A stretch of DNA of 27,928 nucleotides, from positions 1,937,851 through 1,965,778 of the forward strand of contig BFEA01000037.1 in the NCBI GenBank assembly GCA_003427395.1, in the 5' to 3' direction. Source of the stretch: Chara braunii (lineage: Eukaryota; Streptophyta; Charophyceae; Charales; Characeae). Shown one piece after another: positions 19,751 through 27,928 of this stretch. Numbering within the stretch: position 1 is the stretch's first letter; every line of letters starts with the position of its first letter. The notes below the pieces were generated by a model. It was given only the letters and a program-made list of their open reading frames with translations, searched no databases and was not told the DNA's origin. The position numbers and the translations under genes are program-made.

Positions 19751-21060
19751 AAGATCAGACTACTTTGGAGCCATAGTACACTATCTGGATATAGGGAGAG
19801 ACCTGCAGGAGAAAGTGAGGCAAGCGTATGCGCAGGACCCTATCTATAGTGACCTCCTAAGGAAAGTTAGAGAGGCCCCAGAGACAGAGCCAGATTACCG
19901 CACTACAGACGGGTTGCTGTTTGAGATGACTAACGTATTCGGCCGTCTATGCGTTCCGAACAGCGAGGAGATCCGCAATTTGATCCTAGGGGAATGCCAC
20001 GATACAGAGGGACATTTCGGTTGGCAAAAGACTCTAGCCAATCTAATGCATGCGCACACCTGGCCCGGAATGAAGAATGGTTGCATAGTGTGTCCGCAGT
20101 TGCGAAGTTTGCCAGAGGAACAAGACCACTACGCGTGCCCCTCTAGGTCTTCTCAGACCCTTGCCTATTCCTGATCAGCCGGGAGACTCGGTGTCCATAG
20201 ACTTCATGGATACCCAAGTCAAGAGTAGACAAGGTAAAAGCCAAGTCATGGTCATAGTCGACCGATTTAGCAAGTATGCCGTTTTTGTTCCTTTGCCTGC
20301 AGAGACACGCACAAAATTAGTTATTTGGAAGTTTTTTGATCATTGCGTTAGTGAGAACAGAGTCCCATTATCCATAGTTAGAGATAGTTGTTTCACCAGC
20401 CAGAACTGGCAAGAACTCGTGAGAGTTTACGGGTCAAAGTTATCAATGTCATCTGGTCGTCACCCACAGACCAACGGTCAGACAGAACATATGAACAAGA
20501 TCCTACTGTAAGTTCTGCGTATGTACATTAGACCTGACCAGATCAACTGGGATTAGATGTTGCCTAAGGTAGCTAGCGCATACAATAACAACGTGCATCT
20601 ATCCACCTGTCGCACTCCCAATGAGCTGCACAAGTCCTTTAGACCACGCAGACCGATCGAAGGACTGGACCGGGATCAGATTCACAGGCTACCGCCCGAA
20701 ACCAGGGAGTTCGTGATACAGCACGAGAAGGAGCTAGCTACAGTTGTTGAGAACCTCAGGAAGGCCCAACACATAATGATAGAACAGGCCAATAAGCACC
20801 GTCGCCCATCGCAGTTTCAAATAGGCGACTTAGTCTGGGTCAAGTCTAAAGAGTTTACACCTGAGGAGCACATCTCACAGAAGTTGCTACCTGCATATAG
20901 AGGACCGTGGCCAGTGCTAGAAGTCAAGGGTGGAGAGGATGGACCGTCCTACACTATCGAGATTCCAGCACACCTCCCACATACCCTGTTTTCCATGCTT
21001 CAAAGTTGTTGCCGTGTGTCACAAGTCAACAATTCCCTTCAAGAAGATCCATGATCCCCC
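19751..21060 (+). pseudogene. Ty3/gypsy integrase, copy B, broken
   Basis: The N-terminal zinc part (frame 3, 19815 on) has VPNSEEIRNLILGECHDTEG and HFGWQKTL. A 2-base loss near 20088 shifts the frame so that CEVCQR is read in frame 1. The core in frame 1 has VIVDRFSKYAVF (Asp 20260-20262), IVRDSCFTS (Asp 20383-20385, with about two codons missing compared with SDRDTRF of copy A) and TNGQTEHMN (Glu 20485-20487), so D-D-E is present. Stops are TAA 20510-20512 and TAG 20554-20556 (a Glu position, NWDEML in copy A). The C-terminal part, FQIGDLVWVKSKEFTPEE and LLPAYRGPWPVLE, is intact until a shift near 20980. Confidence 0.92.
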
Positions 21061-21280
21061 CGGATATGGATGGAAGTTATGACATTGACGGCATTGTAGA
21101 TGAGGATGTGTTCAGAACAGGAGGTAGAGGTCGTCCCCAGAAACAGTATAAGGTCCGGTTTGCTTATCAAGAACCGAAAGACGACCGCTGGTTTACAAGG
21201 ACATAACTTCTAGAAACAGCTCCCGACATAGTCAGAGCCTATAAGAGTGATAAGAAGGGTAAAGGTCCTGCCTTGGACTG
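21061..21280 (+). pseudogene. chromodomain-like integrase tail, copy B
   Basis: Frame 3 reads DIDGIVDEDVFRTGGRGRPQ, KQYKVRFAYQEPKDDRWFTR, then TAA at 21204-21206, then LLETAPDIVRAYK. The I-x-x-I-V-D start, the QYKVRF strand, the single Trp and the final LL..AP.IVRAY helix follow the chromodomain plan used by chromoviruses to target chromatin. Aromatic cage residues are only partly conserved, so binding to methylated histone H3 is not assured. Copy A lost this part by truncation. Confidence 0.7.
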
Positions 21281-21306
21281 AAATATTCTCGGAGGACCTC
21301 AAATTT

Positions 21307-21319
21307 AGGACGGTGGGAG
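21307..21319 (+). other. polypurine tract, copy B
   Basis: AGGACGGTGGGAG ends exactly where the 3' LTR begins with TGAAACGG. This is the expected primer of plus-strand cDNA synthesis. It is interrupted by C and T, weaker than usual. Confidence 0.65.
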
Positions 21320-21811
21320 TGAAACGGTTTTCACCTCTTTGCAGTAGTAGACGCAGATCCCAGGGTTCGATCCCTACACCTTGCCCTACCTGTGTACAAT
21401 ACCTGTGTAGACTCCGAGAGTTGAACCTGTGACCTGTGTATTCATAAACAGTTGATAGGCTGTCATAGGTCCGTAGGTAGCAGGGGTCCGAAGTCTTAGC
21501 GAAGTCTAGAAGTCCTAGCTGTAGCCTTCTAGAAGGTCAGCAAGTGGGCAAGTGGGCAAGTTGTGAGTCAAGTGGTGGACTAAACTGCAGTGCAATTGCA
21601 GTACGACGGTGGTAGGTTAGCGGTGAGTCCCCACTCAGTCCGCGGTAAGGTCCTGTCAGTCCCAGTCCGGTCCAGCAAGTACCATAAGGGACTGTGAGCA
21701 CCAGGCCGATGGAAGAGGGCAGACCAACGAGTTTCAGAAGTATAAATCAAGAGGCAGCGCCCAGCCTTTCATTCATTGCTGCGTGAGTGCAGAAAGGTGA
21801 AAACCGTTTCA
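21320..21811 (+). repeat. 3' LTR of copy B, shortened, with an inverted LTR tip at its end
   Basis: The segment 21320-21787 matches the first 494 bp of the 5' LTR (one deletion of about 25 bp near 21488). It then breaks at GCGTGAG and continues as TGCAGAAAGGTGAAAACCGTTTCA (21788-21811), which is the reverse complement of an LTR start. It is therefore bounded by a 24-bp inverted repeat and lacks the 337-bp R/U5 end. A TATAAAT box is kept at 21741-21747. Confidence 0.8.
21741..21747 (+). promoter_or_regulatory. TATA box in 3' LTR of copy B
   Basis: TATAAATC stands in the same context as in the other two LTRs. If active it would drive transcription into the pyrimidine-rich tract, the minisatellite and the hAT region. 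Confidence 0.6.
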
Positions 21812-22300
21812 CCCCCATTTCTCCCCCCCTCCGTCTCCCTCCTCGTCCATTTTCCTCCCGCCATCTTCCCTCCTCCACCTCCTCCTCAGTTCGTCGTCCG
21901 TGTTTTGTGTTTTTTTTTTTGTTTTCGGTTCTCAACCTCTCAAACTTCTTCTTCTTCCACGTCAGAGCCCTCTGTCTGTTTTTTTTTTTTTTCCCCCCCT
22001 GCCTTTTACACTGTGCACGAACTGCCAACAAGCAGTCCAATGGCTCCTTGTCTTCGCCATTCATCCTCCATCTTTGCTGTTCTTCTCCTTGTTCTTGTTC
22101 TTGTTCTTGTCCTTGTTCTTGTTCCTCCTCTTCCTCCTCATCGGTTCTTCTTCTTGTTTTTGTTCTCCTTCTTCTTCTTCATTTTGTTTTTGTTTTTGTT
22201 TTGTTTCTTCTTCTTCTTCTTCCATGTCGGAGCCCTCTGTCTGTTTTTTTTTATTTTTCCCATGTCTTTACGCTGTGCAAGAACTGCCAACAAGCAGTCC
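21812..22300 (+). repeat. pyrimidine-rich tract related to the 12.7-13.4 kb spacer
   Basis: The part 21812-21963 is a shorter copy of the spacer at 12707-13015, missing about 160 bp of it. After that, T runs and CTT/GTT-type microsatellite (about 22075-22225) dominate. Open frames are low-complexity artefacts. Confidence 0.8.
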
Positions 22301-22310
22301 AATGACTCTG
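21960..22310 (+). repeat. direct repeat pair around GAGCCCTCTGTCTG(T)n
   Basis: Two copies start at 21963 and 22226: TCRGAGCCCTCTGTCTGT, a T-run, then TGTGCAMGAACTGCCAACAAGCAGTCCAATG. They lie about 263 bp apart. A third, partial copy (TCGGAGCCTCGGTCTGT plus T-run) lies at 23399-23427, after the minisatellite and before the hAT gene. Confidence 0.85.
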
Positions 22311-22320
22311 TCCTTCACGC

Positions 22321-23395
22321 TGTTCCAGATCTGGAACTTCTCGCTGTCGCATATCCAGAACCGGTTCTGGAAGTGGTTCCTATTCCAGATCTGGTTCGGT
22401 TTCCCGTTACAGATCCGGAGCGAGCTCTGGAACTTCCTGTCCCAGATCTGGACCAGCTGCAGGAACTGGTTGCTGTTCCAGATCTGGAGCGAGTTCTGGA
22501 ACTTCCTATTCCAGATATGGAGCAACTCCAGATCAAGAAACTCTTCTGGAACTCGTTCCTGTCCCAGATGTGGAACTATTTGCTGTCGGAGATCCTCAAC
22601 CGGTCCTGGAACAGCAACGAATTCCAGATCTGGAACAGGAAACAGTTTCAGATGTGGAACATGTTACTGTACCAGCGCCGGTTGAGGACTTGCGACAGCA
22701 AAACGTGTTGCTGTACCAGCACCGGTTGAGGATTTGCGACAGCAAAGAGTTCCACATCTGGAACATGAACCAGTTCCAGAACTATTTCTGGATCTGCAGC
22801 TGCTCCAGATCTGGAACAGGAAGTTCCAGAGCTTGTTCCAGATCTGTAATGGCAAACAGATCCAGATCTGGAAGAGGAACCACTTCCAGAACCGGTTCAT
22901 CTGGGCTCTGCAACTTCCTGTTTCAGATCTGGAGAAGCTGCAGATATTTGATTCGAAACTCGTTGCTCCAGAACCGGTTGAGGATCTGTGACAGCAAACC
23001 GTTCCAGATCTGGACAGGAAGCAAACCCAGAACCAATTCCGTATCTGCAGCTGCTCCAGATATTGAACAGGAAGTGCAGAGTTTGTTTCCGGATCTGTAA
23101 TGGGAAACAGATCCTGATCTGGAACAGGAACCAGTTCCAGAACCAGTTTTTTGAACTTGTTCCTGTTCCAGATCCGGATCTTTTCTCGTTTCAGATCTGG
23201 AAAGAGTTCTGGAACTTCCTGTTTTAGATCATGAGCAGCTGCAGATACACAAACTGTTCTGGAACTGGTTCATATTTCAAATCCAGAACAGTTTGTTGTT
23301 GCAGATCGTGAACAGCTTCTGGAACGGCAACGAGTTCCACATCTGGAACCTTTTCCTATTCCAGATGTAGAAGAGTTTCGTCGTCCAGATCATGC
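22321..23395. repeat. minisatellite built on the palindrome GTTCCAGATCTGGAAC
   Basis: About 1.07 kb is made of diverged units containing CCAGATCTGG, CCAGAACCGGTTCTGG and similar self-complementary cores, with unit spacing of roughly 20-35 bp. The full 16-mer GTTCCAGATCTGGAAC is its own reverse complement, so all three frames give the same peptides on either strand: VPDLE, FQIWN or SRSG. Open frames on both strands are thereby explained. In the first 200 bp the plus strand reads a regular acidic repeat (LELPVPDLDQLQELVAVPDL), which may be remains of a coding repeat. No known protein is recognised. Confidence 0.85.
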
Positions 23396-23567
23396 CCTCG
23401 GAGCCTCGGTCTGTTTTTTTTTTTTTTCCTGTCCTTTTTGGTCCTGCTAAGTTGTTCACAACCGATTGTTGCTGACTGGGTTTCTGTTTGCTTGCTTTTT
23501 CGCTGCGGCTCCACTTCCTGATGCTACTCTGGTTTCCCTTCTTCTTCTTCTTCTTCTTCCCTGCATC

Positions 23568-26500
23568 ATGGCGTCGTCTAGTCGTGCAAATGGCCGGGCT
23601 GAGAAGGGAAAAGGGGCTGAGAAGGCAAAGGCCAAGAGTAGTGCACCGCCCATTCAGCCCCCTTTTGAACCACAACCGGAGGAGAACAAGCATCAAAGGG
23701 AACAGCAGAATGAATCCGTCGTTTACCGATGGATAGAGAGGGGGCAGCCGACCGAGACGAAGGGCTATGGCCAGTACTGGGTTCGATGCGGACTGTGCAA
23801 CAAGCAGTTTACTGCATCGAACACTCGGGCGATGGATCACTTCTTGAAGAAGGGGAAGCCATGCCCGTACTGCACTGGCGAGATACTGCACGAGCTCGCT
23901 TTGCAAGGGGTGAATATAGTCGGGGAGGCCTCCACGAAGATGCTGTTTCAGTACAGGATGCAGAAAGGAATCGTGGAGGACACTGGAATGGAGCCTGCTG
24001 GAGGAGACAAAGATGAGATTGCTGAGTTGGAGGAGCATCTTCGTCCACCACCACCGCCAGGGAGAGCCGAGTGCAGTGCAAGAGGCACGCCAAGGGACCG
24101 TGTTGGACGCAATAGACAACAGACAAGCGTTTGCACCGGTGGGAAAGTCCGACAAAGGCTCATCCACTCCAGCAAAGCTTTCAAGGCAAGTCTCGATCTG
24201 GCGGTGGGTGGAAAACACCGCACAAAAGAGATTGGACGCGCAGTGGGGGAGGGCATTGTTCCGATCGGGAGTCCCCTTAAACTTGTTGCGAGTCGATGAG
24301 ACACGGGCATTGCACAACCTGTACATGGAGCTCGGACCCACAAAGATAGTTCTGGACATGCCATCTTCAAAGACCATCCGGACAGTGGTTCTAGACCTGG
24401 TCTACAACCAAGTGCAGAAAGCAGTGCAGCCAATCATTGATAAATGGGACATCAGTGGATGCACGCTGATCACCGATGGGACAACGGACAGGAAGTGGAT
24501 GCCCGTGATCAACTTCATTGGCGCAGGGGAAGGTGGGCTGTTCTTCTCAGGGTGGTGGACATGCAGCACAGGAAAGCGACCGCCACAACAATTGCAAAAT
24601 TGTGGGAAGAGGTCATCAGAGAAATTGGGGTGCACAGGGCCAATGCGATCTGCACCGACAACGCTGGAGCTAACAAGCGGGCTGCCCGGCGGAGTGATCC
24701 AGACATTGCCAAAATTCCATGACTGCCTTGCGCTGCACACACTCTCAATCTGCTGATGAAAGGGATTGCAAATCTGCAGTGGGTGGCGAAGCATGTGAAG
24801 AGGGCGAAAATGATGGTGAGGTTCATCAAGAACCACCATCATACAGTTGCCCTTCATGCGAGGTTCGCTAGAGGAGACAAAGACACTAATCATGCCAACC
24901 GAGCTCCATTTCGCATCGACGTACCAGATGCTGGAGAGGTTGCATGATAGACGGTGGGTCCTTGATGAAATGATGGACAAAAGGTGGAGGGAAATCCACT
25001 GGAGCACAAGGAAGTTAAGAAACAAGGCTGGCAACGTGTTATCTGACCATGAGGTCAAACGAGTGGTGGGAAGAAGTGGAGCGGATTGTAAAGGTTATGA
25101 GGCCGATGAGCGAGCTCCTAAGAAGGATGGATAGTGATGGTTTGGCGCCCTCACAGCTGTGGGTGTTTGATGAGATGCTTCAGGGCCGCCTGAGGAGGCT
25201 GCTTGAGGAGCATTGGCGGCCTTATGCTGGAGCAGCAGGAGGACATAATGAGAGTCGTCGTTGATCGATGCAGGATGATGTGCCAACCGGCGCATGCAGC
25301 CAACTTTCTCCTCTCCCCCCTCAGGAGGGACCCTAGATGGGTGTTGGATAGGCAAACTCCCCTAGTGCAGAACGCTCAAGTATTTCTTAACACAACTCGA
25401 TGGGAAGAGGTGGGGGGCATTGCAGTCTCACATCGTGTGTGGCAGAGCCTATGGGCTTTTCACTGCGAGCCACCTAGGGAGCAGCAATTCAAGGAACCCA
25501 CGTGGGACACATTCGGGCAAGCAGATGCCTCCTTGACCCGCAAAACAGCGTCACTGTGGTGGGCAACTTACGGTTGTAACCACAAGGACCTGCAGAAGAT
25601 CGCAACAAGGGTCACAAACGTTTCGAGCACAACCACACCCTCAGAGAGAAATTGGTCCTCCCTTGACTTGATCCACAGCAAGAGGAGGAACAATCTCTCG
25701 AGCGAGAGTTTGGCGAAACTTGTTATGTGCATTGGAACATGCAGCTGCAGAGCATTCCAAGAAGTATGAAGGACGGGTGGGTTGATGTGTGGGCAACATT
25801 CTTCGACGACCCCGAGCCTCCATCCCCGAATGATGGTGCGATTTTGTCGGGGCCTTTGGAGATGACGGAGGAGTTGCAACGGCAGGCTCGCTTGACAAAG
25901 ACCCCAAGGGGGAGGATTCCGAAAGATCTGGATTCAGATGATTCTGCTGCATCGAGCAGCCACGATAAGATAATCTGGAGTGAGAAAGGGAGCAGAAGGA
26001 CAACCGTTGCGAGACGCAAAGGGCAAGGCCCTAATGGGAGAGGAGGATGAGGAGGTTGAGCGGGGGGAGGAGGAGGATTCATATGCAGACTCGGACTTTG
26101 AATTGCTCCCACTTGAGGACAACGATAAATCTGATGATGACTCAGGCACGTTGTCTCTTGCTGCAGACCTGCTTCTATCGTCCCAACGTCAGTGCGAGAA
26201 GGAGAGAGACTGCGTTGATGAGGAGGAGAGGGCAGCACCAAAGGCTCTAGCACACAAGGATCAGATGAGGGTGCAGCAACGCATACACAAGGGTGAACAC
26301 ACATGGAGCGGCATCTGCACCTCCCTCCGCATGCACAATAGGGGCATCTGCACCTCCCTCTGCATGCACAACAGGTGGACTCCACACAAATGAGGTGCAA
26401 CAACACCACCATCTACAACATGTACATGTGTTGCTGCAGCAAACAGAGAAGCAACAGATAGAACACCCGCCTCAGCTGCAGGACCTTCAAAAACAGTTGC

Positions 26501-27069
26501 AACAACAGCAGCATGAGAAGGGCCACAATCAGCGCAACGTGTGACTGGGACAGCAACAGCAAAAGGAGCAGCATGTCGTGCAACCGAAGGAGCAGCCCGC
26601 CCAATGTATCGTGCAGCGAGAGCAGCAACAGGGGCAACAACATGACCAACCGAAGGGCCAACAACAAGAAGAGGACGAGCAACAACCACCATACGTAGAT
26701 TGCCCTCCTCCCTTTCCAGAGATGGCTAAGTCTCTCGTTCATGACAACTTGGAAATCAGCAGGGCTGGGAGGAAAGAGAAAAATGGACCCGAGTCTCCAA
26801 TCGCTCCAGTTCTGAAGCGTGGGTGGGGCAGACCGAGAAAGGGACAATGAAGACCTGACCCGCCGCCACCACCACCAGCAACATCCCGCCCTTCCACACG
26901 CAGTGGGGGCAGGAGCCATCCACAAAACAAGGGAAACCCGAGCACAGGTGGAAAGCGCATGCAAGTCATCGAGGATGATCCGACGGCGCGGGAGCAGAGT
27001 AGCATAGATGAGGAAAGCACGGACGGGGACAATGATGCGAGCAACGACTCCGACCCTGAATGGCAGTAG
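23568..27069 (+). pseudogene. BED-finger hAT-family transposase, broken
   Basis: ATG 23568 (ATC-ATG-GCG) opens a basic start, then a BED zinc finger (CX2C at 23787-23798, H 23838-23840, C 23862-23864) for terminal-repeat binding. After a shift near 24060 a DUF659/hAT core follows: ISGCTLITDGTTDRKWMPVI (catalytic-type Asp), ICTDNAGANKRA (second Asp) and PCAAHTLNLLMKG. The C-terminal dimerisation domain is well kept: WWATYGCNHKDLQKIATRV, TTTPSERNWSSLDLIHSKRR (25634-25693). Breaks: shifts near 24060, 24545, 24880, 25060, 25190, 25740, 26000 and 26300, and TGA at 24720-24722 (a Trp position), after RNV near 26542, and at 26848-26850. The tail is acidic, then Gln-rich, then has GWGRPRKGQ resembling an AT-hook, ending NDSDPEWQ at TAG 27067-27069. 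I found no terminal inverted repeats. Confidence 0.9.
23568..27069 (+). mobile_element. hAT DNA transposon remnant, ends not found
   Basis: The call rests on the transposase pseudogene. hAT elements carry short terminal inverted repeats and 8-bp target duplications. I could not match any pair of ends across 23400-23568 and 27070-27928, so only the coding extent is given. An oligopyrimidine stretch (TTC)n precedes the ATG. Confidence 0.6.
26310..26375 (+). repeat. 33-bp tandem duplication in the hAT tail
   Basis: Two adjacent 33-bp units begin GGCATCTGCACCTCCCTC and differ at two or three bases. The unit is a multiple of three and keeps the frame (ASAPPSACTIG / ASAPPSACTTG in frame 1). Confidence 0.85.
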
Positions 27070-27154
27070 ATTAGGTGATAGTCTTAGGGTGGTGATTGGG
27101 CATCATGATACCCAATCACCACCGTAAGACTATCACCTAATCTACTGCCATTCA
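27057..27154. repeat. near-perfect 98-bp palindrome over the hAT stop codon
   Basis: Arms of 49 bp, TGAATGGCAGTAGATTAGG... against its reverse complement, meet at a central ATCATGAT with no spacer. Only two of 49 pairs mismatch (27087/27124 and 27101/27110). The left arm includes the last codons and stop of the transposase. As RNA it would form a very stable hairpin right at the 3' end of the message. Confidence 0.95.
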
Positions 27155-27300
27155 CGGTTGCAATGTAGCTATTGCCACCTTGTAGCGCTGCACTGCCGTG
27201 TTAGGCGGATGCAACAAACATTGTTAGACAGACATACTTCTCCTTTCTCTTCTTCTTCTTCGTCCTCCTCCTCTTCCTCCTCCTTTTGTTCTTGTTTGTT
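27077..27300 (+). repeat. diverged direct repeat, copy 1
   Basis: It shares with 27462-27640 the blocks GTCTTAGGGTGGTGATTG, GGGCATCA, GCAATGTAG, GGATGCAACAAACA and a CT-rich end. It contains the right arm of the palindrome, which copy 2 lacks. Offset is about 385 bp. Confidence 0.75.
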
Positions 27301-27461
27301 CTTTGCCTTTCAGGAATATCAAAGCACTTGCAGTTAGGCAGCATGTCAATTTTTCAGACTTTCAGTACTTCCAGGTTTCTCTGTCTGTTTAAGCTTTTCT
27401 GTTGCTGTTGCTGCTCAGGTGTGCTTTGCTATTAGTTTGTCAAACTTATCACATCAGACGC

Positions 27462-27715
27462 TGATCGTCTTAGGGTGGTGATTGCACTGATTGGGCATCA
27501 CGTAGTGGCAATGTAGGCACTGACGGCCTATAGCACTGTGCTGCTATGCAGGGTGGATGCAACAAACAGGCATACACTTTCTTCTTCTTCCTCCTCCTCC
27601 TCCTCTTCCTCCCCCTCCTTGTCCTCCTCCTACTACTTCTTCTTCTTCTTCTCTTCTTCCTCTTCTACTTCTTTTTCTCTTCTTCCTCTTCTACTTCTTT
27701 TTCTCTTCTTCAGAA
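27462..27715 (+). repeat. diverged direct repeat, copy 2, ending in a CT microsatellite
   Basis: The blocks match copy 1: CGTCTTAGGGTGGTGATTG, TTGGGCATCACG, GGCAATGTAGG, GTGGATGCAACAAACA, then TTC/TCC-type simple repeats (27576-27714). Frames through the CT tract are artefacts. Confidence 0.75.
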
Positions 27716-27928
27716 GTTCAGATTCCCTTAGGTACACTTCGGGCTCACCACTTGAGATAGTCCGTTTGCCCCCTCATAGTGGACCGAACAAACCAAGCCA
27801 TGGTTTAGGTTCAACCCTGAGGGGATAAGCATAACCTTGAGGTGGGTAACCCATAATCCTTCCTGTGTGGTGTCCATGCTGCAAAGACATAGATTGCGGT
27901 CTGCCGCTGGTCTGGGACGCTTGTCGGG
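27716..27928. other. unassigned end of window
   Basis: I see no coding frame or RNA gene in the last 213 bases. A GGTTCAACCC string at 27807-27816 looks like a tRNA T-arm but has no flanking tRNA structure. Confidence 0.4.

Larger units (their letters stand above)
13368..21811 (+). mobile_element. Ty3/gypsy (chromovirus-type) LTR retrotransposon, copy B
   Basis: Order: 5' LTR (13368-14198), primer site (14200-14211), long leader, gag, protease, RT, RNase H, integrase, chromodomain-like tail, polypurine tract (21307-21319), 3' LTR (21320-21811). It belongs to the same family as copy A and runs in the opposite direction. It is nearly full length but every product except RT/RNase H is interrupted. 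The two LTRs differ at few bases over their shared 490 bp apart from one deletion, so the insertion is not very old. No clear target-site duplication: TTTCC precedes it and CCCCC follows. Confidence 0.93.

Noticed and set aside
13363-21816. Target-site duplication of copy B
   Set aside because: The five bases before (TTTCC) and after (CCCCC) differ and both flanks are pyrimidine repeats, so a match would mean little.
22268-22525. Minus-strand frame rich in FQIWN
   Set aside because: Explained by the self-complementary 16-mer, which encodes FQIWN on both strands.
21776-22729. 317-codon plus-strand frame across the T-rich tract and the minisatellite
   Set aside because: It joins poly-Phe/Leu/Ser low complexity to the palindromic array. 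Only the short PDLE-type stretch looks regular, and other frames and the minus strand are equally open.
23277-24377. 366-codon minus-strand frame
   Set aside because: Antisense to the hAT transposase start, whose plus-strand reading has a BED finger and hAT core blocks; no motif on the minus strand.
24402-25058. 218-codon minus-strand frame
   Set aside because: Shadow of the hAT core on the opposite strand.
27800-27830. Possible tRNA from GGTTCAACCC
   Set aside because: The stem around the loop does not pair and no acceptor, D-arm or anticodon arm can be placed.

Overview
The window looks like a transposon-dense intergenic stretch of a plant-lineage nuclear genome. Four mobile elements of three classes fill almost all of it: a Helitron, two Ty3/gypsy (chromovirus-type) LTR retrotransposons and a hAT transposon. 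Both retrotransposons have a primer-binding site of the plant initiator-Met tRNA type, and one retains a chromodomain-like tail. Their Gag start (MVETRSG / MVDTRSG, then a Lys/Glu-rich helix) reminds me of abundant repeat proteins of the charophyte alga Chara braunii. That organism call is from memory and inference, not from a search. I see no ordinary host gene, no bacterial operon, no tRNA or rRNA gene and no CRISPR array.

Layout. 1-3135 (+): Helitron Rep/PIF1-helicase gene, running in from before the window and broken by frameshifts and stops. 3155-4487 (+): a splice-acceptor-like site followed by an unrecognised, frameshifted second ORF with a duplicated 85-bp coiled-coil-like unit. 4440-5236: low-complexity tracts and about 550 bp of unassigned sequence. 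5237-12706 (-): Ty3/gypsy copy A with 5' LTR, PBS, leader, gag, protease, RT, RNase H and a truncated integrase. 12707-13367: a 661-bp polypyrimidine spacer. 13368-21811 (+): Ty3/gypsy copy B of the same family, with 5' LTR, PBS, leader, gag, protease, an open 484-codon RT/RNase H frame, integrase, chromodomain, polypurine tract and a short 3' LTR with an odd end. 21812-22320: pyrimidine-rich DNA and a direct repeat. 22321-23395: a minisatellite built on the 16-bp palindrome GTTCCAGATCTGGAAC. 23568-27069 (+): broken BED-finger hAT transposase with a long acidic, Gln-rich tail. 27057-27154: a near-perfect 98-bp palindrome over the transposase stop codon. 27155-27928: a diverged direct repeat, CT tracts and unassigned sequence.

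Copies A and B form a very large inverted repeat: two related retrotransposons head to head, LTR starts facing each other across the polypyrimidine spacer, so their promoters fire outward. Their lesions differ. A keeps the protease Asp but has lost an RT catalytic Asp and two zinc-knuckle Cys; B keeps RT and the knuckle but has protease Asp to Asn. Several stops are Trp, Arg or Gln codons changed by C-to-T type transitions, as expected of long-silenced, methylated repeats.

The signals I find most worth a second look are two motif arrays shared in sense orientation by both retrotransposon leaders (GCCATAGC octamers and TTGAC pentamers), the self-complementary minisatellite, the palindrome at the hAT stop codon, the chimeric end of the 3' LTR, and the unknown Helitron companion ORF.
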